Of a stretch of 64,000 bases of DNA, positions 33,301 through 42,840 are shown one piece after another; the first letter of the stretch is position 1, and each line of letters opens with the position of its first letter. Source of the stretch: Antitrichia curtipendula (Eukaryota; Streptophyta; Bryopsida; Hypnales; Leucodontaceae); the NCBI GenBank assembly GCA_951230915.1, contig OX579636.1, positions 22,813,567 to 22,877,566 of the forward strand. Direction: 5' to 3'. The notes beneath the pieces are model-generated. The model was not told the DNA's origin and searched no databases. It worked only from the letters and a program-made list of their open reading frames with translations. Position numbers and translations under genes: made by a program.

Positions 33301-36300
33301 TTTTGGCTCATCCATTTTGACGGATTTTTTAGCACATCACAGTTGACGTCAGCGTGTCAAAAAAAACGTCAATTTTGACATTTTTTTTTCCTGCGTTTTC
33401 TTATAGTGCAAGGCTTGGATTGGCGACGGCGGTTAACTTGCCCAACTTCTGTATCAATCTGGATGTCTTTTCCTTTGTACCCAATCTCATTGCAGCTAGT
33501 ACACCCTCCTCCGACTGCTCTTCCTCCAATGTTTCTTCTTTATACAACCGAACTGCAAGATCAAAGGCGGCAGCAATCTCGTACTGCGGAAGCACAAGGT
33601 CATTAGTGAACATGGTAAGCAAATCATTGATATTCAAGAAAGCAAGAAGGAAATAAACCACAATTACAAGATAGAGTATTTACCCGGAAAATGAACGAGG
33701 TGAAAACCTCAAGCGACATCGAGTACCAACTCTTCCGGAGATTTGGTGGCACTGCAACATCTCACTTTCACTTAAGTGTTTGGAGAACTTCTCAAGTGGT
33801 AACATCCCGTACTTACGAACACGATACAACGTGTGTATCAAGCTTGTCTTAATGAAGGAGTTTTCTGTGTGCCTGCAAAGCATAATGAAGTTGATGAGCT
33901 ATCTTTATTGCGATTAACAGAACAGAAAATAATACTACAAGGAGATGATCTACTTACTTATTAATGTCATGCATGGCATGCATGACATCTCCGATTTGGC
34001 CCTTTGTCTCAAGAATGATCGAATCTACCAAAATATGCCAATCCCGATCACGCTCATGGTGTTTTTTGATGTACAAAATCCACGCGAGTAGTCTGTATCA
34101 AACTCCTCCTCCTCGTGCATAGTGACATTCACATTGTCGACTCTTTCGCTCGCATCGATTTGTACCTCAGTATTGTGAGTCTGCAGAGAAATTAAACCGC
34201 CCTCCATCTACATCGGAAACAATTTAAATCAGTCAGGCTACAGAAACAAAAGTGACCGGCAACACCACAAGGAAGTTCTGGAAGAATAAAAATTAAAACA
34301 CACGGCAAGCAAACCTCTACCTGGTCCCCCGTGAAGCCCTCCTCGGCGCCGAGGGGATCTCCGGCAGTACACACAAGAACCACGAGCGAGAAAAAAAATT
34401 AACGGGGAGCAGGGTGTGTACCTCTGACCGGACCCCTGTGAAGCCCTCCTCGGCGCCGAGGGGATCCCTGGCAGTACACACAAGAACCACGAGCGAGAAA
34501 AAAATTAACGGGGAGCGGGCGTGGTTACCTCTCACCGGACCCCCGTGAAGCCTTCCTCGGCGCTGAGGGGATCCCCGGCAGTACACACATGCACCGCGAG
34601 CAAGAAAAAAATTAACGAGGAGCGGGCGTGGTTACCTCTCACCGGACCCCCGTGAAGCCCTCCTCGGCACCGAGGGGATCCCCGCAGTACACACATGCAC
34701 CGCGAGCAAGCAAAAAATTAACGGGGAGCAGGGTGTGTACCTCTAACTGGACCCCTGTGAAGCCCTCCTCGGCGCTGAGGGGATCCCCGGCAGTACACAC
34801 AAGAACCACGAGCGAGAAAAAAATTAACAGGGAGCGGGCGTGGTTACCTCTCACCAGACCCCCGTGAAGCCCTCCTCGGCGTTGAGGGGATCCCGGCTGT
34901 GCACACAAAGCACCGCGAGAGAGAAAGAAAACTCTCGGTGAGCGGGGTGGTTAACTCTAACCAGTCCCCTGTGAAGCCCTCCTTGACGCCGAAGGGATCC
35001 CTTTTGTGCAAACAAAGCACCACGAGTGACCAAAAAAATAAACAATGAGCAGGGTGGCTACCTGTGATCGGTCCCCGGTGAAGCACACCTCGAAGTCGAG
35101 TGGAACCCGGCTGTCCACATAGTAAGTTCGAAGACAGAATGAGACGAAGATCATAGTAGAAAGTTTACGGGTACCTTCAGGAATTTACCCCGAGGGTATC
35201 ACGTCGGCTGTAATTCTGGTCACCTTGATAGTGCCGTATACAGCAAATCGCGGAGGGCGTTTCTACGCTAGCCGACCACTTCAAAAATCGTGTCACTCAA
35301 AGGGGTGTCCAAAACCTCATCAAACAGTCAAGGAGAAGATGTACATGATGAAGTGGTTAACATTCTCTACCTTGACACTATGAAACCCTGACCTTTAGTG
35401 GATTCAACAGACAGACACGACGAGCACAACTCTTGATTCACTTGATTCACAAATGTAGATATTGATATTGGAGTTATCATACCTCTGTTTCCCCGGCACT
35501 ACGGGTAGGCGTGACCTCAATTCCAACATGTTGTCCGGAGCTAGCATTGTTGTCGTTGCTGTGAGTAGCTTCTTGCGTCCTTTCCATCAATGAGCGCCTA
35601 GTTGCAGGTCGTCTTCCCATTCCCTGAGTTGTTTTGACAAAACAAATGCGACCTCGATGAGTAAAATTGAGCTGAGAAATTTTAGACACGTAGAACCCTA
35701 TTATGGCCTTTGAGATTTTGGATTAGTAGTTTCTGCACTTCGAAGTTCAGTCTCTACTTGGGCGTACCAACGGTATAAAGGGATCCAGAGTTTCGTGACT
35801 GCCGATGTCTCCGCGACGAAGGTTACGGTTAACGAGGCCTGTCCAGTAGTTGCGCCGCACAGGTAATCCTAGGGTTTGGGATGAGATGTTAAAGTGGTTC
35901 TCCTCTCTTGGAAGCTCTTTCAATTTGTATTAAGTATCCAACATCTGCAATTGAGTAGAACTAATATGACTATAATGACTAATTTGGAGTCTACTTAGCT
36001 ATGCTGTGCCACTAGGCCATCACATTAGAAATCTGAAATTCCTAGAGAGTAATGGAAGTTTCCATATATGACCACAAAACAGAGTAACGTAATGGATTTA
36101 CAAAACTAGGTGACAATGAACCCAAAATACAATGATTTGTCGACTCCTTCTTGTCGCTGGTTATCATTTGCTCACTCTTGTCTGTGGAGAACTGGAAGTC
36201 TTCATGTCCATGAATTGGATGGCTAGATGATCCCCTATTAAGAAGTGACTCGCATAATAGAGTAGTTTTGGTACTTCTAATCTCTGACCTCTGCAATTGC

Positions 36301-39300
36301 TTCCTCGATGAGAACAAGAGTTTACCTCTTTTTTTCCTCTTCCTACACTGAGGACGAGGATTAGAATCGCCTATGCCATCTAGCGTATGCATAAGACTAA
36401 ATTTACATATATGGAACAAGACTAAACACAAACATGTGTGCACATCAGGAGACACAGAACATAAGAGAAGTTAAATAGTCACTTTGTATTTTTAGCATTG
36501 TCTAACCATGTGCTCATATATGGATATTTACATTGTAGGGACTGTAGATTTGTTTCTTGACCCTTATTTTGTGTGTCTCTTAAAAATCTTGAAACGGCGG
36601 GAATATTAGTGTTTACTATTCAAATTGGGTTCGGCTAGTACTTTCTGATTGTCTAATCCAATCTAAGCAATAATGATCTTATAAGCACAATAAAGGATAA
36701 TTTATTTTTTACATTAAGACCGTCATAGCTTTTAAAACTAATACTGTTGCGCCTTTAGTTCTTAAAACTAGTATGCAAGGCTGACGTTCATAATATATCA
36801 AATCAGCAGTTGCTTACATTTAATATGTCGTTGCTGGTTACAGTGGACCCTTACAGATTTTCCATAATGCCATACTACCTCCATGCATCCAAGGGGCCCA
36901 TATTTGAGGGCTTATCACATTACTCTTATTCATGAATTAGGTGAGCTTCACTACTGATTAGCAGTGGCGGATGCAGGATATTGTAGTTCTATAGATCTTG
37001 TTATTAATGACTACATCTATAGTAATGATGACGTTGCAGTACAATGACTTTGAATTTCAAATTCATGTTAGTCGCATGTGTATATAGCGATTTTGGAACC
37101 TCACCTTAAGTTTGGATGTTTTCTTTATTTGTATCTCGCTTCCTGTATTCGTTTCTTTAACTTCTATGGCCTCCATTCGGGTCGATGGCCATAAGACCCC
37201 ACTAGTAATTCGTTTAGGAGAAGAGGGTTTTACTGTACTATCGTCCCATCTTCTTCATGTTCAATTCGGTTTTATACAGTCTAGTATCTACGTTGAAGAA
37301 GAAGTCATGACTGAATCTGGTTCTTTGAAGGAGTCTATTCACATTCCGGAAATAGTAGTTGACCTCGATCATGTCTAACACCTTCGTTTTGGGCGATATC
37401 GAGCTTATGGTTTACCATGTAGCGTCACGTTACCTTCCACTCAGATTTTGGCTCGGCAGTCAGAATACTCGACTGTGGAAATGCCTTTTAACTGTCGTGA
37501 AAGTAGAAACTCTACTAAACGCAAGCATGAGACAAATGCGAGTACACCTGTTCAACTCGTCCGCATAAAGCAAGAGCGTGTGGATCTTGTCGTAGATCTG
37601 TCTAGTGAGTCCGAGGGAGAATCTCCTAGCCAACCTATTTGTCAAGCAACGTTTCCGAGTAGAGTCTCAAATGATGTCTTGCAGACAACATCTGATGTAT
37701 TGTGCACGCCTTCCCATAGTCCAGCTCTGTCAAGTCACTCTCGACCACCAACTTACCCGAGTGGTCCATCGTCAATTAGTATCATTGGATGCTTACGCAA
37801 GCTAGCAACACTTTGTAAATCACGGAACGAGATTGCTGCTTTAGACTACAACTCTCTCAATCACCAGAAGGTGCAGTATCTTCCTGCTGAGTTTGATGGT
37901 GATGTAGTCTTTGAGTTGCCTTGTCTTCGTGTTTCATCTTCATCATCCGTTGTTGGGAGTCTACAGGGCATGGATAAGAAATACGATGGACATGTATGGT
38001 GTTGGACCATTACCTCGAATATTAGCAACGAAGATGGCCTCAAGTTCAGGAAGTCCTCGTGTGCAGGACATCTGATTTGTAACAACTCTGACTGCGACTA
38101 CTTCAAAAGATCTTCAAAGCGGAATGAAACTGAGTGGTGTGATTATACTCCTAGTCCCTTTCATATTGGCGGAAATCCTCCAAGGGATTCATGTCTTCTA
38201 CGCAAGATATGCAAATTTCCTCCGCATTGTGTCAATATATGTGATGCTAGAATATATTACGTTTTTGGCAATACAATGCAGATGACTAGAGCATGCATTC
38301 ACCTCGGATTTCATATGCATCCTGTAGCTTCTGGAACTTGTAGAGAGTCATTAGACACTATTTCCGGCCTCATTGCAGGCGAGGTTACTAAAACACCCGC
38401 TGCCACTAACTCTGCAATTGCTTTAGCAGCCAGTAAGCAATTTCTAGACAACCACCTTATTTATAATGGAGAAGGCCCTAAGAAAATGTTGCGGGGGAAC
38501 TCGCTAGAAGATATCATGGACAAGTTCCAGATTCTCAGTTCTCCAAACATCCGAAACGTTATTTCTTCTTTTCGTACTAGCGGGAAAAGCAGGGTTATTG
38601 ATAGCATCATGAATATGAAATACAATTTGAGGTTTGAGTATAATCATGACAGTGTCTTCTCTGGATAAGGAAAGGAAAAGGTCTATTTGTTTAAGATGTT
38701 GGTAGAAGGTCCAGGTAGTGGAGTGGACTTAGTCACTCGTATGCAACCTGGAGGAATGCATGGCTTATGTTTGATCATGTCAAACGCGTCAAGGATTGGA
38801 CAACCATGGCTTGCCATGTGTATGATACTGGATGCAGAAAAGTCATGACAATCGCAGTTTGTGACATGCAATCTAAGGACACGGAAATACAATGCATCAT
38901 GTGGAAGTTATTGAACGGGGTCATGAGGCGCAATGGTGTACAGAATCCAAACTTCAAAGGCTTCATGGCAGATAGTGCACAAGCAAATTGGAATGCTGTG
39001 CACATTGTATACGGATCAAGGGATTCCAAAGTAGAGATGCAAAATCGTGAGCGAACATGTTTATTGCATTGGAGTACTTCACTGCATCGCCATACCCAGA
39101 AGCTCATAAAATCGGACTTTCAACACCAACATACTCGTCTGTGCAAGCAATACAAGGATTCTAAAACTATGGATGAAGCTGAGACGCACTACTTGGCGAT
39201 TCGATCATGATGGCTATCATCTGGAGCAGCCTCTGAAGATGCTTTAAGGGAGCTAGAGTTGTGGCTTGCATTTTGGCACTTTCGATATCGTCAATGGGGC

Positions 39301-42300
39301 GGATTCATGCAAATGGTACTTCATTCCACGTCATTTCTTTCGTAGTCTTTGTTGTGAATGTTTCTCATTTGCAATATTTTTTTCATTTTTTTTTTTTTTT
39401 ATTCATTTTTTTTTTCATTTTTTTTTCATATTATTATATATATATTCATATATATATATATATATATTTCAATAATTTCCTTTGGGTTGCATCTAATTAT
39501 ACTATGTATTGATTTTTTTGATCACCTCAAGTAGTGGTTGCCCTTCACTCGGCGCCGAGGGGACTCTACAATGCTTACTAGCTACTTCAAAACTACTAAA
39601 GGCCATTCTCATTTGTAATATTCATGGATTGAAATTTTTAGTGATGGTCTTGCATTTTATTCTTTGTTTTACTGGTTCCAAAATGTATGCTTGGTAGTGG
39701 TTGACCTTCCCCTTGGCGCCAAGGGGAAGCTACACAGAATATGCAACAGTTCAAAACTACTTCATTACTTGCTCATTAGTAATTTTTCTGGATTGAATGT
39801 CTTAGTGACTATCTTGCATCTTATTCTTTTATCTTGCTTCTTCCAGGATTTAAGCATTGAAGAGATGGTGGACATGCCATCATGCAACTTATCCGAAATA
39901 GTCCATAACAGATGGTTGCAGCAATCCGGTAATCGAGGTAATGATCTATTTGCCACCACTTCCGATGATTGCATTCGAGCCTTCATGCAGATGACAAATT
40001 ATCGTGCTTTTCTTAAAGGCAATATATCGAGATCAGGGCCATCCAAAGAGGAGTTAAAGTTAAGAGGTGCTAGATGCAGCGGAGATCCAAAGAAGATTGT
40101 TGAAGCTTTAAATGACCTTCCCGGAGCAGCTCATGTCGGAACACGCATTCCACATTTGGAAGGCGAAGAGATTTTTGGTAGCAGTATGCTCGAGCTTGAC
40201 CTCCCAATTGGATCGGATGGTGACTCCCATCGTCCAGACAAGGTGAATTTCTCACAGCCACGTGTCCTAACACGATCTACACATACGCCCATAGTGGCGT
40301 CCAATGAACACTTGGTGGCTGATATTGCGCATGTACCACACGTTACGACAGCAATGGAGAGTGATTGTGATACTTCACATTGACACATTGCAAGAATTTC
40401 GCACAAGTCTGCTTGCAAATGTCATGCCCAACAAAGGGGTTCCAACATTCGCTATGTTGCCAAAATAGCAAAGGGATCTAAAGGCATTCCAGCTCCGACG
40501 TATCGTGGTAGAAAAAAACAGTATGGTGGAAATAAGGAGATCATCACCGACTTCTGGTTCTACCCAGATGATATTGAACGATGTGTACGAGGCTCTAAAC
40601 GTGGTTGGGTAATTGACTGGCCTCAAGTACCAGATTTCTGGCCTGTATTAACGGGTACTAGTTTGACTCGCCAAGAAACACTGCTACTACAAGAGGCCGG
40701 CTTTCAACTTCAACAACGACCACCTATTTCACCTCGACGTTTGTTCACAATGTCCAATGTTTTCCACGCAATCCTTTACGATCAACCTAGTCCTTTGCAT
40801 GCGGACACATACCCAACAACTCGAAGGAGCAAGGCTATTCGACGTATTGCAAATGCTCCTACTACAGAGCATCGCAATAAATGGGAGAGTGCTGGTAATG
40901 TCAAAGGATCCATCTTGGGAATAACCATGCTTCCCTTTCCAGGACTTGGAGCTATAGTCTCACTTCAATCCGGAACCGAGCCTACACAGAAGGTCTATCG
41001 TATCACACTTGGCATGTACTCGGAGTGTAATTGTCCCAATTTTGTAGACATGGCCGTCTCAGCAATTGGTGGACGGCAGCAATACGTTAATTGCAAACAT
41101 TTGTACTACTTATTTCGTTACTTCTGCAAGATGAATCCCGAAAATGATAAGTTCATACATTCTCCAAGCTTCAGCTTCAACGAAGAGAAGCTCCTTCTCA
41201 ATAGGGCTGGTATCATCAAGGTGGCAAATGAGAGTCTTTCAAATGTTTAGAGAACGAAAAATGTCAAAGTGATAGACATAAGAGATTGGAAGATTGTAGA
41301 CTGAAGTTAGTTTTATAGCTTTAGAAATACAGATTTCTATTTGGATGAATACTGTATTTTTCCGAAGTTGTCAGTACAAATTATCTTCAGATCCGACTTG
41401 CATTTTGTGTACTACAGTTGTTTGCCTTCAAATTATTTACTTTTCATATTTCAAACAATAGATAAAATTAATGTCACCCTACAAATAATAAATAACCACG
41501 GTGATAGGGTCACGGTAATAGGTCCACGACAAGAGGTTCAAGTTTTTTAATATAAACAGAAAATATTTCCAATATTTTTTATGATATTGTCAACTTCTTG
41601 AACTATGATTGACTTCTCTAAGGTATTTTTTAATTTTAGACCTCTATGCTCACATAATCCCCGCTCACCGCTCATACGCTCACGCTCGCAAGCTCACAGT
41701 CTAGCACCGTTGCATATGTTAGCTTGGATTTGCTCCTTTAATTTATAAGCTTGGTATTGCTTGTGTAGATCTATTTCCTTCTACCCATGTTGACTGGGTT
41801 GATCCAAGAAGCATCACGGGAGTTATTTGCGTCACTCATGTTGAGATTAGAGAGGCTACTATGGGTGACTGCACACACAAACAATTGTTGGAGGAGTCTG
41901 TATTTTTCTACAGCGCGTGGTACCATCCTAACAAGAATGGATATGGTCAGGTCGAACCTATTCCTTTACCAGGTTTCAATGACCCAGGCTGGCCTCTACC
42001 CGATATGGCGACAAGTGAAGCCTTTAGGTCACGTTTGTGGTCAAATTTTCAATCTTCTATGAAACACACAACAAGCAGTAGACAAACTCATATTAGTTGG
42101 TTTTTGCCAATAGCTATCATGGTTGATTTATTTTCTGTTGCCTCTTCTATATATAAAACTCGTACACTATGGGTTTTCAAAGATCTCTCAGAAGAATTGT
42201 TCAGCTCATTGATGGACAAGGGGTGGGACATAAAGGTAGCACACGGAGCAGATGAAATACAATGCATAGTTGACCGTGAATCTATATTGTTCAAATACCA

Positions 42301-42661
42301 CATAGGGCGATCAACTTTGTACACAAATTTTCAATACAATCGCATGCGATTGATGGATGGAAATGTTTGGATAAGCATTGACCAAAAACAAGGCATGCAC
42401 CCGGTGAAGGTTCAGTGTGAGATGGATGGTTGGGAACATCAGTTAGAGTTAGGCCATAATTGGACAATATCTTTACTACGATCAGAAGTGCAAATGGTAC
42501 TAGAAACAAAAGCACCAGAAAACTTTTTGTTTTGGATTATACACGGTGGTCTCACCATTCAATGTTGGATGGCACAGGTGAATCGCAGGAATGAGAAAGG
42601 AAAGACAGCAAGCGATGTCCTCCCTCCAAAACGGTTGCGGATTGTTCCTAAAGTGGAGTAG
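27301..42661 (+). CDS. Unknown 398-aa protein, gene split by a 13.3-kb insertion in its intron
   Basis: Exon 1 is 27301-27604 (MESNIQSAVLSHL to DAACN) with donor GTAAGC. Exon 2 is 41769-42661 after acceptor TGTGTAG. The phase fits exactly: one base left from exon 1 plus AT from exon 2 makes a Tyr codon, giving DAACN-Y-LFPSTHVDW, 1197 nt in all with no internal stop. Exon 2 has an aromatic-rich block (VFFYSAWYHPN), a proline/glycine block (PLPGFNDPGWPLPD) and a basic C-terminus (PPKRLRIVPK) that could be a nuclear signal. The intron was about 0.85 kb before the Mutator-like element landed in it and is now about 14.2 kb, so splicing may still be possible. The gene converges on the coiled-coil gene downstream, and both lie inside the outer inverted repeats. 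No family recognised. Confidence 0.5.
32094..33408. mobile_element. Non-autonomous CACTA element in a coding exon, 1315 bp
   Basis: The ends are CACTATAAGAAAACCACG and, read inward from the right, CACTATAAGAAAACGCAGG. The 3-bp duplication CAA flanks it (32091-32093 and 33409-33411). Taking out the element plus one CAA rejoins an open exon of the methyltransferase-like gene (ANPSL followed by GTDWLVE and a GTATGT donor). The interior has many ACGTCA and GTCAAAAACAACGTC words (strongest at 32585-32740) and no transposase. The terminal 16 bases resemble the CACTA element at 7673-8736. Confidence 0.9.
34317..35140. repeat. 107-bp minisatellite whose units look like exon plus intron
   Basis: Eight units are marked by GTGAAGC at 34331, 34438, 34545, 34652, 34757, 34864, 34971 and 35078, seven steps of 105-107 bp. 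On the minus strand each unit has a conserved open stretch of about 15 codons (PLGAEEGFTG core) followed in most units by a donor-like GTACAC or GTAACC, a pyrimidine-rich 60-bp spacer and, in some units, an AG acceptor. It lies between the first and second clear exons of the methyltransferase-like gene. Most units carry CTCGGCGCCGAG or a one-base variant. Confidence 0.88.
37166..41250 (+). pseudogene. Mutator-like (MULE) transposase with SWIM zinc finger, decayed
   Basis: Exons are 37166-37372, 37445 to 39315 (with internal breaks) and 39847-41250. The first two join in phase 0. Order of parts: an acidic/serine N-terminus; a zinc-binding region with CAGHLICNNSDC and MTRACIHLGFHMHPV; the DDE-type core with FDHVKRVKDWTTMACHVYD (first Asp), PNFKGFMADSAQANW (second Asp) and a CLLHW block; then the C-terminal SWIM finger, CNC near 41030 and CKH near 41097. 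These are typical of MULE transposases. The frame is broken by TAA at 38666-38668, a one-base shift near 38760, TGA at 39208-39210 and TGA at 40381-40383; coding similarity resumes after each. The gene is divergent from the methyltransferase-like gene in the same element. Confidence 0.82.
39316..39846 (+). repeat. MULE intron with 163-bp tandem duplication and palindromic GGCGCC cores
   Basis: After a T-rich run and a (TA)n tract (39375-39468), two diverged copies of a 163-bp unit start with GTAGTGGTTG at 39531 and 39694. Copy 1 has the palindrome CTCGGCGCCGAG and copy 2 has CCCCTTGGCGCCAAGGGG at the same place. The intron ends at TTCTTCCAG. The palindrome of copy 1 matches the core of the 107-bp minisatellite in the divergent gene. 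Confidence 0.75.
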
Positions 42662-42748
42662 ATGGCGATATGACCTCAGATGATATATCAGGTACTTCAT
42701 GGGAACCATTCTCAGTTTTGTTTGTATCCACCAAAGGCACAAATTTGC

Positions 42749-42840
42749 TTCCTTCTACCTCGTTTGAAAACAAGTTGAATGCAAATCAACTTCAAAGTAA
42801 ACATATTGAATGCAAATCAACTTCAAAGTAAAGGTGTAAA
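42749..42840. repeat. 31-bp tandem duplication and a displaced exon fragment
   Basis: GAATGCAAATCAACTTCAAA occurs twice in tandem (about 42777 and 42808). Next to it, on the minus strand, TTGTTTTCAAACGAGGTAGA (about 42755-42775) repeats a piece of the coiled-coil gene from 43419-43438 (the LFSNEVE codons). This marks a small rearrangement where the two convergent genes meet. Confidence 0.7.

Larger units (their letters stand above)
28953..35620 (-). pseudogene. DNA methyltransferase-like gene (beta-class N4/N6 type layout), decayed
   Basis: An exon chain with GT..AG borders reads from ATG at 35620 to TGA at 28953. Clear exons are 35483-35620, 33958-34207, 33684-33872, 33409-33583 joined to 32071-32093, 31769-31984, 31399-31634, 30615-31305, 30176-30523, 29667-29943, 29349-29567 and 28953-29208. 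The C-terminal half reads like a beta-class amino-methyltransferase: motif IV-like DLVIADMPEE, then a strand with LHDDGAMVIIHP, a VMLLVRN strand, then motif I-like IIVDCTAAMGTS and RHIVALEEDKAIF. The usual D/S-PP-Y/W catalytic motif appears as DMPE, so activity is doubtful. A lysine-rich coiled region lies before it (about 30870-31080). The gene is broken by stops at 31874-31876 and 31614-31616, frameshifts near 34090 and 33770, and a CACTA insertion. No bacterial origin is needed, because introns run through the whole gene. Confidence 0.6.
28407..41712. mobile_element. 13.3-kb Mutator-like element with transposase and methyltransferase-like genes
   Basis: A direct repeat TTGCATATGTTAGC (14 bp) flanks the unit at 28394-28407 and 41710-41723. 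The best fit is a 10-bp duplication CATATGTTAG with ends CAGGGTTGCTA and CAACGGTGCTA. Just inside both ends are inverted clusters of CTGTGAGC/GTGAGCG words (28425-28460 and 41662-41702), and further in a shared ACCTATTAYCGTG word. Inside are two divergent genes: a SWIM-type MULE transposase (plus) and a beta-class methyltransferase-like gene (minus), 1.5 kb apart. The long duplication and the transposase type agree with the Mutator superfamily. The nonsense and frameshift mutations mean this copy is dead. Confidence 0.75.

Noticed and set aside
34317..35140. CRISPR-like regular array
   Set aside because: The 107-bp unit repeats as a whole with no unique spacers, and the context is eukaryotic.
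28953..35620. Bacterial restriction-modification gene or bacterial contamination
   Set aside because: The gene has at least ten GT..AG introns and lies inside a eukaryotic transposon.
28394..41723. 14-bp target-site duplication for the 13.3-kb element
   Set aside because: Longer than Mutator-type duplications (about 8-11 bp). Shifting the ends to give 10 bp improves the match of the terminal repeats, so the extra bases are probably shared by chance or belong to the ends.
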